Source of the DNA: Chryseosolibacter sp044507115
Lineage (GTDB): Bacteria; Bacteroidota; Bacteroidia; Cytophagales; Cyclobacteriaceae
Direction: 5' to 3'
Length of the DNA stretch: 35,938 nucleotides
NCBI GenBank assembly: GCA_044507115.1
Contig: JBIQJZ010000002.1
Location: 1 to 35,938 of the forward strand
In this document: in pieces, positions 15,879 to 24,906 of the stretch
Numbering within the stretch: position 1 is the stretch's first letter
Layout: each line of letters begins with the position of its first letter
Translations under genes and position numbers: made by a program
Notes under the pieces: generated by a model
What the model saw: only the letters and a program-made list of their open reading frames with translations
Database searches by the model: none
Told to the model about the DNA's origin: nothing

Positions 15879-17618
15879 TCAGAAAACGGCCACCCTGTTC
15901 CGGAATGTTGCAGTATTCCCGGAACTGTCGAAAATCTGGAACCACACCATATAGTAGCCGATGGAAGCGCTTTGCCCATCGTCGGTATCGGCATCCCACC
16001 TGAAAAAGCCAGAGGTCCCCAACAGCTCATTCTCGGCGATCGTCTTGATCATCCTACCGGTATGGTCAAAGATGGAGACGTTCGCGATGGCTCCGCCGGT
16101 TTGAAATTGATAGCGAATCCGCGCGAACTCCAGTTGTGCCTGAATGACCTCCGGTTCGACCAAGATCACCGCCGCCTGCAAGACGTCGGGACGGGAATTT
16201 GAATTGATATATCCAGGCGTAGCAAATCCCGAGATCGAACTCGCGGATCGCCAGTTTTGACGTTCCTCCCCAGCGGTCTCAACGGAGATACGCTCCAGCG
16301 AAACTCCCTCGTCATCTCTTAGAAAAGGCGTGTGCATGTCATCGGAGTAACGCATAGAGTCTATAACGAATCCTTGATGATCCACAAGAGCAACGGTTCC
16401 TTCGTCATCGTTCAGCGGAGGAATATCCGTTTCGAAGAAATTGCTTTCTATTCCCGCGATGTACTCACCCTTTAGCTGGCCGGCGTCTTCGGTGAAAACC
16501 AGAAACTGGCCTGGGTGAATAAGTAAGTGACTGCGGGTAACCACAAACGGCCGCTTCGTTGCACTTTGGCTGTTTCGCAACGACCAGTCTTGAAGATCGA
16601 TGACTTTGTCGGATCGATTGAAAATTTCGATGAAGTCGAAACCCGTAGGACGCGGGTTAAAAAGCACTTCGTTCAAGACAACATCTCGCGCGGTGGCGGG
16701 TTCAGGAAGGTAAAACACGGCAGCGGCGTGACTCGGATCAATGCGGTTGCCGGGGCAATCCGAAATGTTGATGACCGTCAGTTCATACTTCTTACCAGAT
16801 ACCAGCGGCGCCGACAAGGACAACACGACAGTGCTGCGCAGCGCGTCGTAGAACCGCGCGTCATCAACCGTGGGACCATTGCGAACATGAAAAGATTCCG
16901 CCGCAGGCGATTCGGAGGAAAGCTTTTCGTTGAAGGTGACGAGCAGTGTAGACGGGTCGGTCGGCACTACAGAGACAAGCTGGGGTCCTCTATTGTCGGG
17001 ACGGCTGGCGAATACAGAGTTCAGGATCCCCGGCGTTCCTCCCTCCGTGGCGTCGGAAGCGATCCAGTTGTCCCGATCTCCACAGAAGTCGTCGGGATCG
17101 ATTCGCTCCAGCGACCAACCTCCATCTGACTTTCTGGAGTCGCGATACCAACTTACCGCGTAGGAAATTGAATCAATCAGTGTGAGAGCCGTATCCCGCA
17201 GTGTGATCACATCACCCGCGTTGTTCAGAGAAGGCAGAGATGTAAGCGCAAGGACGCGTCCGTAACGGGCGAACTGCTCAGCTGTCGTCGCGCTGCAAAT
17301 AATAAGGTAGCTGTCAGCGGGAAGAACGCACGATGGCAGCGAAACGGAACTGACCGCGTCTGAAAAAATCCAGCCGGACACATCGACGGCGAAGTCACTG
17401 CGATTGTACAACTCCACGAACTCTGAATCTGGCAGGCCAACGGTAGGAGATGGATCCGCCATAATTTCGTTGATAATCACCGCGGGATCAACCCGGAGCA
17501 ACTGACCATGAACCGATGCGCCATACAATCCTTGCGAACAGAGGACGCAAAGTACCGAAAACGATTTCTGCCAACACGCAAACGTGGGCGCGAGTGATAT
17601 TTTGTGCTGAACTTGCAT
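15879..17618 (-). CDS. Secreted protein with two lamin-tail domains
   Basis: A 579-residue exported protein. A long signal peptide (about 1-39, hydrophobic CVLCSQGLYG region) is followed by a first lamin-tail domain (about 46-170: INEIMADPSP, DSEFVELYNRSD, WIFSD). Next come an Ig-like domain of the Big_5 type (about 190-290: VVPTDPSTLLVTFNEKLS) and a second lamin-tail domain (about 305-460: LNEVLFNPRPTGFDFIEIFNRSD). The C-terminal FlgD-like Ig domain (about 500-579: VSIFDHTGRMIKTI, GYYMVWFQIFD) resembles the type A sorting domains of type IX secretion cargo. It is probably a cell-surface or released protein; lamin-tail domains often accompany nucleases or adhesins, but no enzymatic domain is visible. 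The gene stands alone, divergent from asd. Confidence 0.8.
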   Translation of the reverse strand: MQVQHKISLAPTFACWQKSFSVLCVLCSQGLYGASVHGQLLRVDPAVIINEIMADPSPTVGLPDSEFVELYNRSDFAVDVSGWIFSDAVSSVSLPSCVLPADSYLIICSATTAEQFARYGRVLALTSLPSLNNAGDVITLRDTALTLIDSISYAVSWYRDSRKSDGGWSLERIDPDDFCGDRDNWIASDATEGGTPGILNSVFASRPDNRGPQLVSVVPTDPSTLLVTFNEKLSSESPAAESFHVRNGPTVDDARFYDALRSTVVLSLSAPLVSGKKYELTVINISDCPGNRIDPSHAAAVFYLPEPATARDVVLNEVLFNPRPTGFDFIEIFNRSDKVIDLQDWSLRNSQSATKRPFVVTRSHLLIHPGQFLVFTEDAGQLKGEYIAGIESNFFETDIPPLNDDEGTVALVDHQGFVIDSMRYSDDMHTPFLRDDEGVSLERISVETAGEERQNWRSASSISGFATPGYINSNSRPDVLQAAVILVEPEVIQAQLEFARIRYQFQTGGAIANVSIFDHTGRMIKTIAENELLGTSGFFRWDADTDDGQSASIGYYMVWFQIFDSSGNTATFRNRVAVF

Positions 17619-17637
17619 GGTAGAGAGGGTAATTGAC

Positions 17638-17645
17638 TATTTTTG
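17638..17645 (+). promoter_or_regulatory. -7 promoter box of asd
   Basis: TATTTTTG matches TAnnTTTG exactly, 20 bp before the asd ATG, in the only 47 bp separating two divergent genes. The -33 element is weak (TTG at 17613-17615). Confidence 0.45.
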
Positions 17646-17665
17646 CTAGCTTAATTTAAACAAAA

Positions 17666-18658
17666 ATGAAACTCGCAGTTGTAGGTGCCACCGGTTTGGT
17701 TGGCCAGGAAATCCTGAAAGTGCTGGAAGAACGCAGCTTTCCATTTAGTGAACTCTTTTTAGTTGCCTCCGCTAAATCGGTTGGCAAAACAATCGCGTTC
17801 AAGGGAAAGGAATTCAAGGTGATGGGGATTGATGAGGTCTGCAAGCTTGCTCCTGACGTGGCGATATTCTCCGCCGGTGGAAGCACTTCGCTGGAATGGG
17901 CTCCGAAATTTGCCGAGAACGGCACGATTGTCATCGACAATTCGTCCGCATGGCGAATGGATCCCTCGAAACAACTAATCGTTCCGGAAATCAACGGGCA
18001 CGCGCTGACAATCGACGATCGAATCATCGCCAATCCAAATTGCTCGACCATTCAGATGGTCCTTGCCCTTGCGCCATTGCACGTAAAATACAGATTGAAA
18101 CGAATCGTGGTAAGTACCTATCAATCCGTAACGGGAACCGGTAAGGATGCTGTCGAGCAGATGATGAACGAACGCAACGGAATTGACGGACCGAAAGTTT
18201 ATCCGTATCCGATCGACATGAACGCCCTGCCGCATATCGACTCGTTCCTTGACAATGGCTACACGAAGGAAGAGATGAAAATGGTGAATGAAACCAGAAA
18301 GATATTCGCGGACAATACGATCGGAGTAACTTCTACAACGGTACGGATACCGGCCATTGGAGGACATTCTGAATCGGTAAACGCCGAGTTCCACGAAGAT
18401 TTCAATATCAGCGAAGTCCGTACAATACTCGCGGGTACACCAGGTGTCATTGTTCAAGATGATCCCAAGAACAACATCTATCCGATGCCGATCCATTCGA
18501 AAGGACGCGACGAAGTCTTTGTCGGACGGCTTCGCCGGGATGAATCACAGCCAAACACACTGAACATGTGGATCGTTGCTGATAACCTGCGAAAAGGCGC
18601 CGCAACTAACGCCGTGCAGATCGCGGAGTTTATGCTTGAGAAAAGTCTCGTATACTGA
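17666..18658 (+). CDS. asd: Aspartate-semialdehyde dehydrogenase
   Basis: NADPH-dependent reduction of aspartyl phosphate to aspartate semialdehyde, the branch point to lysine/diaminopimelate, threonine and methionine. Its 330 residues are normal. The nucleotide motif GATGLVGQ is at 7-14, the catalytic Cys126 lies in NPNCSTIQ, and the substrate-binding His234 is in RIPAIGGHSESV. The ATG at 17666 gives the expected MKLAVVGATG start. It is monocistronic, with its own promoter box and a strong terminator 25 bp after the stop. Diaminopimelate supply for peptidoglycan is the only link to the envelope genes nearby. Confidence 0.96.
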   Translation: MKLAVVGATGLVGQEILKVLEERSFPFSELFLVASAKSVGKTIAFKGKEFKVMGIDEVCKLAPDVAIFSAGGSTSLEWAPKFAENGTIVIDNSSAWRMDPSKQLIVPEINGHALTIDDRIIANPNCSTIQMVLALAPLHVKYRLKRIVVSTYQSVTGTGKDAVEQMMNERNGIDGPKVYPYPIDMNALPHIDSFLDNGYTKEEMKMVNETRKIFADNTIGVTSTTVRIPAIGGHSESVNAEFHEDFNISEVRTILAGTPGVIVQDDPKNNIYPMPIHSKGRDEVFVGRLRRDESQPNTLNMWIVADNLRKGAATNAVQIAEFMLEKSLVY

Positions 18659-18683
18659 CGCAATCAGTTTTGCAGTATAACTC

Positions 18684-18713
18684 GAAAGGCAGGCTACCTG
18701 CCTTTCTTTTTTT
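18684..18713 (+). terminator. Intrinsic terminator of asd
   Basis: A perfect 10-bp stem GAAAGGCAGG/CCTGCCTTTC with a CTA loop is followed by seven T. It sits between two convergent genes; the opposite strand lacks a T run. Confidence 0.9.
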
Positions 18714-18718
18714 CTCCT

Positions 18719-19966
18719 TCAAAACAAGTTCTTCGCGGCAACATACGCTGTACTCCACGCCGCCTGGAAGTTGAACCCGCCCGTCTCGCCATCAATGTCC
18801 AGCACTTCGCCGGCGAAGAAAATGCCTTTCAGCTTCCTGCTCTCCATCGTAGAAACATCTACCTCACGGAGATCAACACCTCCACACGTGACAAACTCCT
18901 CCTTGAAAGTTGTCTTGCCGCTAATTTGAAAAGGACAGCGAATCAGCTGCTCCAACAACTTGTTGATGTTCCGAAGACTGGCATCGGCCCACACCTTTTC
19001 CTCGGGGATCTCCGCGAGCACGCAAAACTTTTCCCACAGCCGCTGCGGTAAATTAAACAGTGGATTCCCCCATATTTTTTGCCGCGCGGCCGCTTGCTTG
19101 CGGGAGAGGAGATATGCCCGGGTGTCATCTTCAGTTGTTTCGCCAGTCCAGTTCACTAACGCGGTAAAACGATAATGCACAGAATGCAGGAATTCAGCCG
19201 CCCAGGCGGAGAGTCGAATTACGGCTGGTCCGCTTAGGCCCCAATGGGTTATCAAGACCGGCCCCGTCTGTCGGTGGCTAGTACCCGCTATTCGGACCTC
19301 GGCGTTCGGAACGGCGATTCCCATAAGATTTGCAAAACGCTTGTCCTGGTCGTTAAATGTAAAAAGCGACGGAATCGGACCACGGATGGTGTGGCCCAAC
19401 TCGCGGAGCAACTCGTAGGCACGTGCGTTCGGACTGCCGCCGATGGAAATCAGTATCCTTCTTGCCCTCAGTATTTCATTCTCCGACAAGCTCACCTCGA
19501 ACTGATCTCCCAAAGGTGTGATGGCGACAACCTCGGCGCCAGTTCGGATCTGAATATTCAATCGCCGGGCTTCCGAAAGGAAACAGTCGATGATTGTTTG
19601 AGAACTATCGGTTACCGGAAACATCCTTCCGTCTGCCTCTGTCTTCAGAGTTACCCGTCTCGACGCAAACCAGGCTAACGTCTCCCGGACCTGGTACTGC
19701 TGAAATACGGGCTTCAGTTCCCTACGTCCACGGGGATAATGCTTTGAGAGTCCCGCGGCATCAAAGCAGCTATGGGTGACGTTGCACCTCCCTCCTCCGG
19801 ACACCCTTACTTTTGAAAGCAGCTTACTGGATTTCTCAAGAATTGCAACCTTGAGTCCCGGATACATTTCCGCGGCCTGAATCGCGCCATAAAAACCTGC
19901 GGCCCCGCCGCCGATAACAAGCAGATCGAATTTCCCGGCCGCGTTATTTGTTACCTTTGTTGTCAT
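18719..19966 (-). CDS. YhiN/HI0933-family flavoprotein
   Basis: A 415-residue NAD(P)/FAD-dependent oxidoreductase. The dinucleotide fold is at the N-terminus, FDLLVIGGGAAGFYGAIQAAE. The family motifs KVRVSGGGRCNVTHSC and the C-terminal GIFFAGEVLDIDGETGGFNFQAAWSTAY (FAD ribityl/second FAD motif) are intact. The ATG at 19966 is preferred over an upstream start at 20020, because it places the GGGAAG motif about 20 residues in, as is usual. An 18-residue extension would overlap the divergent gene. The family is widespread and its substrate is largely unknown; names such as aminoacetone oxidase or BaiN are borrowed. Convergent with asd, divergent from the methyltransferase gene. Confidence 0.9.
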   Translation of the reverse strand: MTTKVTNNAAGKFDLLVIGGGAAGFYGAIQAAEMYPGLKVAILEKSSKLLSKVRVSGGGRCNVTHSCFDAAGLSKHYPRGRRELKPVFQQYQVRETLAWFASRRVTLKTEADGRMFPVTDSSQTIIDCFLSEARRLNIQIRTGAEVVAITPLGDQFEVSLSENEILRARRILISIGGSPNARAYELLRELGHTIRGPIPSLFTFNDQDKRFANLMGIAVPNAEVRIAGTSHRQTGPVLITHWGLSGPAVIRLSAWAAEFLHSVHYRFTALVNWTGETTEDDTRAYLLSRKQAAARQKIWGNPLFNLPQRLWEKFCVLAEIPEEKVWADASLRNINKLLEQLIRCPFQISGKTTFKEEFVTCGGVDLREVDVSTMESRKLKGIFFAGEVLDIDGETGGFNFQAAWSTAYVAAKNLF

Positions 19967-19992
19967 CCGATTGGATGCGCAACCTACCAGAA

Positions 19993-20010
19993 TTTTGCAA
20001 CGTTGAAAAA
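19993..20010. promoter_or_regulatory. Imperfect palindrome between divergent genes
   Basis: TTTTGCAACGTTGAAAAA pairs in 8 of 9 positions around a central CAACGTTG. It covers the TTG start codon of the + strand methyltransferase and lies 27 bp upstream of the flavoprotein ATG. It could be an operator for both or a chance palindrome. Confidence 0.25.
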
Positions 20011-21226
20011 AGATGCGCAATCTCTGATTGAGGCCCTATCCTCCGGTCCGGTGCGAAAGTATCTGATCGAACACGAGCACAGCACCGTGCAGGACGTTGT
20101 GTTGAAGAATAAGGAGATACTCGGCATCCCAACGCCGCAGTTGTTTGATCAAATTGCTGTGCGAAGAAAGGCTCGGGAGAAACTTCCGCTGTACTACAAT
20201 ACCCCGGGGGTCATCTATCCGCCACCGGAAAATTTTGAGCAAAGCTCTTCGGAAGTGACCGCCCGCTTTAAGAGCGAAATCGCATCGACGCTCGTCGATC
20301 CCAACTCCTCAATCGGCGTTGATCTCACCGGCGGTTTTGGAGTAGACACCTATTTCCTGAGCCGCGTGATCACCCACCTCCACACAGTGGAACCTAACCA
20401 GGCGTTAGTGGACATCGGGCGCTTCAACCACAGACTATTGGGAGCGACGAATATCACTTACCATAGCATCACTGCTGAAGACTTTCTCAACACAGTCGGC
20501 GGCGAGTACGGATTCGCATTGATCGATCCATCACGGCGCACCGGAAACGGACGACGCGTCGTCGGATTTGATAGCTCAAGCCCGGATGTTGTGCGACTTG
20601 CTCCGCGAATCCTCGGAAGTGCGAGGTGGCTGATGGTCAAAGCGAGCCCGCTGCTAGATATACAAGCTGGCATCTCGCAATTGCCAAATGTGGCCAGAGT
20701 GTACGTACTCTCTGTTGCCAACGAATGCAGGGAGCTGCTTTTCCTATGCGGACAATCTCCGATCGGGACACCTCCGATCGAGGCCATCAACATTCTTCCG
20801 GACGGATCGCGGCAATCCCTGGAATTCAACGCAGACGAAGAGCGTTCCTACAGCGCAGTAATCGCGGAACCATTGTCTTACCTCTATGAGCCTAATGCAT
20901 CGATATTGAAGGCAGGCGCATTTAAGACGGTTGGAGAGAGGTATGGGCTTATCAAGGTACATCCTAATACACACCTGTATAGCTCTGCGCATTTGGTCTC
21001 TGATTTCCCGGGGAGAGTTTTTCGCGTTATCGCGTTTGTTCGACCCGAGCGCCGCGAGGTTCACAAGTACCTCGAGGAAGGCAAGGCGAATGTCGCCACG
21101 CGCAACTATCCGCTCGCCGCTCAGGATCTCGCCAGAAAAATAGGGGTGTCCGACGGAGGAGATACATTCGTCATAGCGTTCACCGGTCCCGATAAGAAGT
21201 ACGTCGCGATTGCGACCCGTGCCTGA
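20003..21226 (+). CDS. THUMP-like SAM-dependent methyltransferase (PG_1098 type)
   Basis: A 407-residue class I methyltransferase-like protein of a Bacteroidota family with a C-terminal THUMP-like domain. Residues 1-85 are helical. The SAM-binding motif I is VDLTGGFGVDTYFLS (about 104-118), motif II is around HTVEPNQALVDIG, and FALIDPSRR (about 163) stands where the catalytic motif IV is expected. The C-terminal part (about 310-407) includes a ferredoxin-like fold ending in DTFVIAFTGPDKKYVAIATRA. The start is TTG at 20003: no in-frame ATG or GTG lies nearby upstream. The substrate is unknown; RNA is likely because of the THUMP-like part (inference). No partner genes are adjacent. Confidence 0.75.
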   Translation: MKKDAQSLIEALSSGPVRKYLIEHEHSTVQDVVLKNKEILGIPTPQLFDQIAVRRKAREKLPLYYNTPGVIYPPPENFEQSSSEVTARFKSEIASTLVDPNSSIGVDLTGGFGVDTYFLSRVITHLHTVEPNQALVDIGRFNHRLLGATNITYHSITAEDFLNTVGGEYGFALIDPSRRTGNGRRVVGFDSSSPDVVRLAPRILGSARWLMVKASPLLDIQAGISQLPNVARVYVLSVANECRELLFLCGQSPIGTPPIEAINILPDGSRQSLEFNADEERSYSAVIAEPLSYLYEPNASILKAGAFKTVGERYGLIKVHPNTHLYSSAHLVSDFPGRVFRVIAFVRPERREVHKYLEEGKANVATRNYPLAAQDLARKIGVSDGGDTFVIAFTGPDKKYVAIATRA

Positions 21227-21234
21227 TACGCTAC

Positions 21235-21423
21235 CTACACGGATGCGAGAACCCAGTACACAATTAACGCGACGAGACCCGCTGTTCCATAAACCCTGAT
21301 AACCTTCTTCCTGGTTTGCGTATCCTCCCACCAAAGCATAGCCCACGGCTTCCACAAACCAATCAAAAGACAGGCGAACGCTGTCCAAGAAACATATTGG
21401 AAGATTCGTTGGATGAATTCCAT
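21235..21423 (-). CDS. Small two-helix membrane protein, unknown
   Basis: A 62-residue protein starting at the ATG at 21423 (MEFIQRIFQY). It has two hydrophobic helices (about 9-25 and 45-60) joined by a charged loop, KPWAMLWWEDTQTRKKVIRVYG. The KPW/LWW motif at the membrane border and the basic loop look like a conserved small Bacteroidota protein rather than a chance frame, but I cannot name a family. It is tail-to-tail with the methyltransferase (8 bp gap) and divergent from mfd. A longer reading from a TTG at 21432 is possible and less likely. Confidence 0.55.
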   Translation of the reverse strand: MEFIQRIFQYVSWTAFACLLIGLWKPWAMLWWEDTQTRKKVIRVYGTAGLVALIVYWVLASV

Positions 21424-21482
21424 AGCGACCAAATGTAGCGAGAATTTACCCGATTGAGTTGGAAGGTGGTCGCATCGAAAAC

Positions 21483-21490
21483 TATATTTG
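21483..21490 (+). promoter_or_regulatory. -7 promoter box of mfd
   Basis: TATATTTG matches TAnnTTTG exactly, with a TTG at 21459-21461 at a 21-bp spacing. It lies 38 bp before the GTG at 21529, which supports that GTG rather than the TTG at 21454 as the start of mfd. Confidence 0.5.
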
Positions 21491-21528
21491 CCACCCTTTC
21501 GTTGAAAAGAGAACCCGATTTACGGCTA

Positions 21529-24500
21529 GTGAGGGCGAATGATTTCGTAAGTATTTATCGGGCGGATGGTTTTGTCAAGACCGTGGCCGCAGGGATCAAA
21601 ACGCCCGCACCTGCCACCATTGCACTCAAAGGCCTTTCCGGAAGCCTCGACGCGGTTGTTCTCGCCGCAGCCTGGAAGCTTCATCCGAGAGACTATGTGA
21701 TTGTACTTCAAGACCGGGAGGAGGCAGCCTACTTCCAAAACGACCTTCAGGAGTTACTTGGGAAAGAAGTGCTGCTATTCCCGATGTCATACAAGCGGCC
21801 CTACGAGTTTCAGGAGGTTGAAAACGCCAACGTCCTCATGCGGGCAGAAGTGCTCAACCGCATGGCAAATCACAGCGGGGGTGAGATCGTGGTCACCTAT
21901 CCGGATGCGCTCAGCGAGAAGGTTATTAGTAAACGTTCCCTTGCCAGCAACACTTTTGTCATCAAACTCGGAGAAAAGCTTGACATGGTGTTCCTGGAGG
22001 ACTTCCTCCACACCTACGATTTTGAAAAAACCGATTTTGTATACGAAGCGGGCCAATTCGCCGTACGCGGCGGGATAATAGACATCTTCTCATTTGCGCA
22101 CGAGTTGCCCTTTCGCATCGAGCTATTCGGGGATGAGGTCGATGGTATTCGCACATTCGAGCCAGGTTCTCAGCTTTCGGTGGAGACCCACCAAGCGGTG
22201 AGCATTATTCCCAACGTTCAGACGAAGCTGATCCAGGAGGAGCGGCAGTCGTTTCTCGATTTTGTCAATCCTGACACGCTTCTTTGGTTCAAGGATTTTG
22301 ACCACTGTGCGGACCTTCTGGAAAAAGCTTTTGAAAAGGTCCTGACCTCGTTTGCACGCATCCTGAAGGAAAGCGGTAATACGAAGGTTGTTTCTACCCC
22401 TGAGCATTTGTTCGAGCCGGCGATGAATTTTACGCGTCGCTCCGAAGCATTCACCCGAGTCGAGTTCGGCAGTCGTTTTGCGCTCAGCGCAACGCAGGTT
22501 TTTGAATTTCCTTCGTCGGGCCAGCCCTCGTTCAACAAAAATTTTGATTTGCTGGCGTCCGACCTGAACGATCGTCAGACGCAGGGTTATCGGAATTTTA
22601 TTGCCGTCGATATGCCTCGACAACTTGAGCGGCTGAAGGGCATTCTGGAAGAACTCAACGCGCAACTCGAATTTGAGGCCTTGGAATTTCCATTGCGACA
22701 AGGGTTCGTGGACCACACGTTGAAGATGGTTTGCTATACAGACCACCAGCTGTTCGAGCGATTCCATCGCTATCGCGCCAAGGACAAATTCACCAAGACG
22801 AAGGCATTGACGTTGCGCGAGCTGCAGACACTGCAACCTGGCGATTTTGTGACCCACATCGATTACGGAATTGCAAAGTTCGCCGGCCTGGAGAAAAAAA
22901 ATGTCAACGGACGCGAGCAAGAAGCGATTCGTCTTGTGTACCGCGATGACGACCTTCTCTATCTCAGCATACACTCGCTGCACAAAATCTCCCGGTACTC
23001 CGGAAAAGACGGGGCACCTCCGGTGATCAGCAAGCTGGGGACCCAGGAATGGGAGAACAAGAAAACGCGGGCGAAGAAGCGCGTTCAGGACATCGCCCGC
23101 GAACTCATCGAACTCTATGCAAAGCGGAAGTCCGCACCGGGCTTTGCGTATCCTCCTGACGGTTTTCTCCAGGCAGAACTGGAGTCTTCATTTATGTACG
23201 AGGATACGCCCGATCAGGCAAGGGCCACGGAGGACGTCAAGAAAGACATGGAAGCACCTCATCCGATGGATCGGCTGGTGTGCGGCGACGTTGGTTTCGG
23301 CAAGACGGAAGTCGCCATCCGCGCAGCATTCAAAGCTGCGACCGAAGGGCGACAAGTGGCAGTATTGGTCCCCACGACCATTCTCGCCATGCAGCACTAC
23401 CGCACTTTCCGCGATCGCCTGTCAGGCTTCCCGATCAAAGTGGATTACGTCTCCCGGTTCAAGTCTGACAAGGAAATCAAGGCTATTCTTTCGGACGTGC
23501 GGGAAGGGAAAATCAATATTCTGATCGGTACCCATCGCATTGTTAGCAAGGATGTCACATTCAAGAACCTCGGCCTGCTCGTCGTTGACGAGGAGCAGAA
23601 GTTCGGAGTAAAAGTCAAGGACCGCCTGAAGGAGTTCAAGGTAAATGTCGACGTCCTCACACTGACTGCCACACCAATACCCCGCACGTTGCACTTCTCA
23701 CTCATGGGCGCACGCGACTTGAGTATCATTTCGACACCACCGCCGAACAGGCAACCTGTGACGACCGAGTTGCACACCTTCGATGAGGTCGTTATTCGCG
23801 ACGCGATCAGCTACGAGTTGAAACGCGGTGGCCAGGCGTTCTTCGTACACAACCGCGTCAGTGATATTGAATCCGTTGCGAACACGATTTATAAACTCGT
23901 ACCGGATGCACGCATCGGCGTTGCCCATGGTCAAATGGAAGGTGACAAGCTCGAAAAGGTTATGGTAAAATTCATCGATGGCGAATACGACGTGCTTGTC
24001 TCGACGAATATCATTGAGTCGGGTCTCGATATTCCAAATGTCAACACGATCGTTATAAACCAGGCTCACATGTTCGGGCTGTCGGACTTGCACCAGATGC
24101 GCGGACGTGTAGGACGATCAAACAAGAAAGCATTCTGTTATCTGTTGACACCGCCGGCGTCTTTGCTCACTGCGGATTCGCGCAAGCGCTTGGCCGCGCT
24201 CGAAGAGTTCACTGACCTGGGCGATGGGTTTAAGGTTGCGATGCGCGACCTCGACATTCGCGGAGCCGGCAACCTGCTTGGCTCGGAGCAAAGCGGGTTT
24301 ATCAGTGACCTCGGATTTGATACATACCACAAGATATTGGATGACGCTATCCAGGAACTGAAAGAAACCGACTTCAAAGATCTGTTTGCCTCGGAGCTTG
24401 CTGAGAAAGCGAAACTGATCGTCCAGGATTGTATTATCGAAACTGACTTGGAAATACTTATTCCGGATACATATGTCAACAGTACCAGCGAAAGGCTCCA

Positions 24501-24906
24501 GCTCTATTCGCGACTGGACAACATCCGCGACGAAAACCAATTGGATGCGTTCTTAACCGAAATCAAAGATCGTTTTGGACCGGTACCGGCACCGGTCGTT
24601 GAGTTAGTCAACTCCGTTCGCCTGCGATGGCTTGGAGAACGACTCGGCTTTGAAAGGATCAGCCTGAAAGGAGACAAGCTCCGCGGGTACTTCATCACCA
24701 ACAACGATGCGTACTTCAGCTCTGACGCATTCGGCGAGATTCTGAATTTTGTAAAGGCTCACTCACGGCGTTGCCGGATGCGCGACAGCGCAGGAAAAGC
24801 AATGTTGGTAGTAGATAATATTACAACGGTGGACGCGGCCATTGAGCTCCTGCGGAGCATGAGTCATCAGCTTTCCAAGCCGGCGAGCGAAATAGTGTCG
24901 AGGTAG
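21529..24906 (+). CDS. mfd: Transcription-repair coupling factor Mfd
   Basis: A DNA translocase that removes RNA polymerase stalled at lesions and recruits the UvrA excision machinery. From the GTG at 21529 it has 1125 residues, the usual size in Bacteroidota; the frame extends to a TTG at 21454, but that lies upstream of the promoter box. The order is a UvrB-like N-terminus (LSGSLDAVVLAAAW...), then the RNA polymerase-interacting domain (LQPGDFVTHIDYGIAKFAGLEKK). The helicase core follows, with Walker A GDVGFGKTE (about 586), DEEQ box (about 687), LTATPIPRTL, and the RGRVGRSNKKAFCYLL motif VI. The TRCF C-terminal domain ends near GPVPAPVVELVNSVRLRWLG. The 3' 40 bp overlap an antisense gene. 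Confidence 0.96.
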   Translation: MRANDFVSIYRADGFVKTVAAGIKTPAPATIALKGLSGSLDAVVLAAAWKLHPRDYVIVLQDREEAAYFQNDLQELLGKEVLLFPMSYKRPYEFQEVENANVLMRAEVLNRMANHSGGEIVVTYPDALSEKVISKRSLASNTFVIKLGEKLDMVFLEDFLHTYDFEKTDFVYEAGQFAVRGGIIDIFSFAHELPFRIELFGDEVDGIRTFEPGSQLSVETHQAVSIIPNVQTKLIQEERQSFLDFVNPDTLLWFKDFDHCADLLEKAFEKVLTSFARILKESGNTKVVSTPEHLFEPAMNFTRRSEAFTRVEFGSRFALSATQVFEFPSSGQPSFNKNFDLLASDLNDRQTQGYRNFIAVDMPRQLERLKGILEELNAQLEFEALEFPLRQGFVDHTLKMVCYTDHQLFERFHRYRAKDKFTKTKALTLRELQTLQPGDFVTHIDYGIAKFAGLEKKNVNGREQEAIRLVYRDDDLLYLSIHSLHKISRYSGKDGAPPVISKLGTQEWENKKTRAKKRVQDIARELIELYAKRKSAPGFAYPPDGFLQAELESSFMYEDTPDQARATEDVKKDMEAPHPMDRLVCGDVGFGKTEVAIRAAFKAATEGRQVAVLVPTTILAMQHYRTFRDRLSGFPIKVDYVSRFKSDKEIKAILSDVREGKINILIGTHRIVSKDVTFKNLGLLVVDEEQKFGVKVKDRLKEFKVNVDVLTLTATPIPRTLHFSLMGARDLSIISTPPPNRQPVTTELHTFDEVVIRDAISYELKRGGQAFFVHNRVSDIESVANTIYKLVPDARIGVAHGQMEGDKLEKVMVKFIDGEYDVLVSTNIIESGLDIPNVNTIVINQAHMFGLSDLHQMRGRVGRSNKKAFCYLLTPPASLLTADSRKRLAALEEFTDLGDGFKVAMRDLDIRGAGNLLGSEQSGFISDLGFDTYHKILDDAIQELKETDFKDLFASELAEKAKLIVQDCIIETDLEILIPDTYVNSTSERLQLYSRLDNIRDENQLDAFLTEIKDRFGPVPAPVVELVNSVRLRWLGERLGFERISLKGDKLRGYFITNNDAYFSSDAFGEILNFVKAHSRRCRMRDSAGKAMLVVDNITTVDAAIELLRSMSHQLSKPASEIVSR

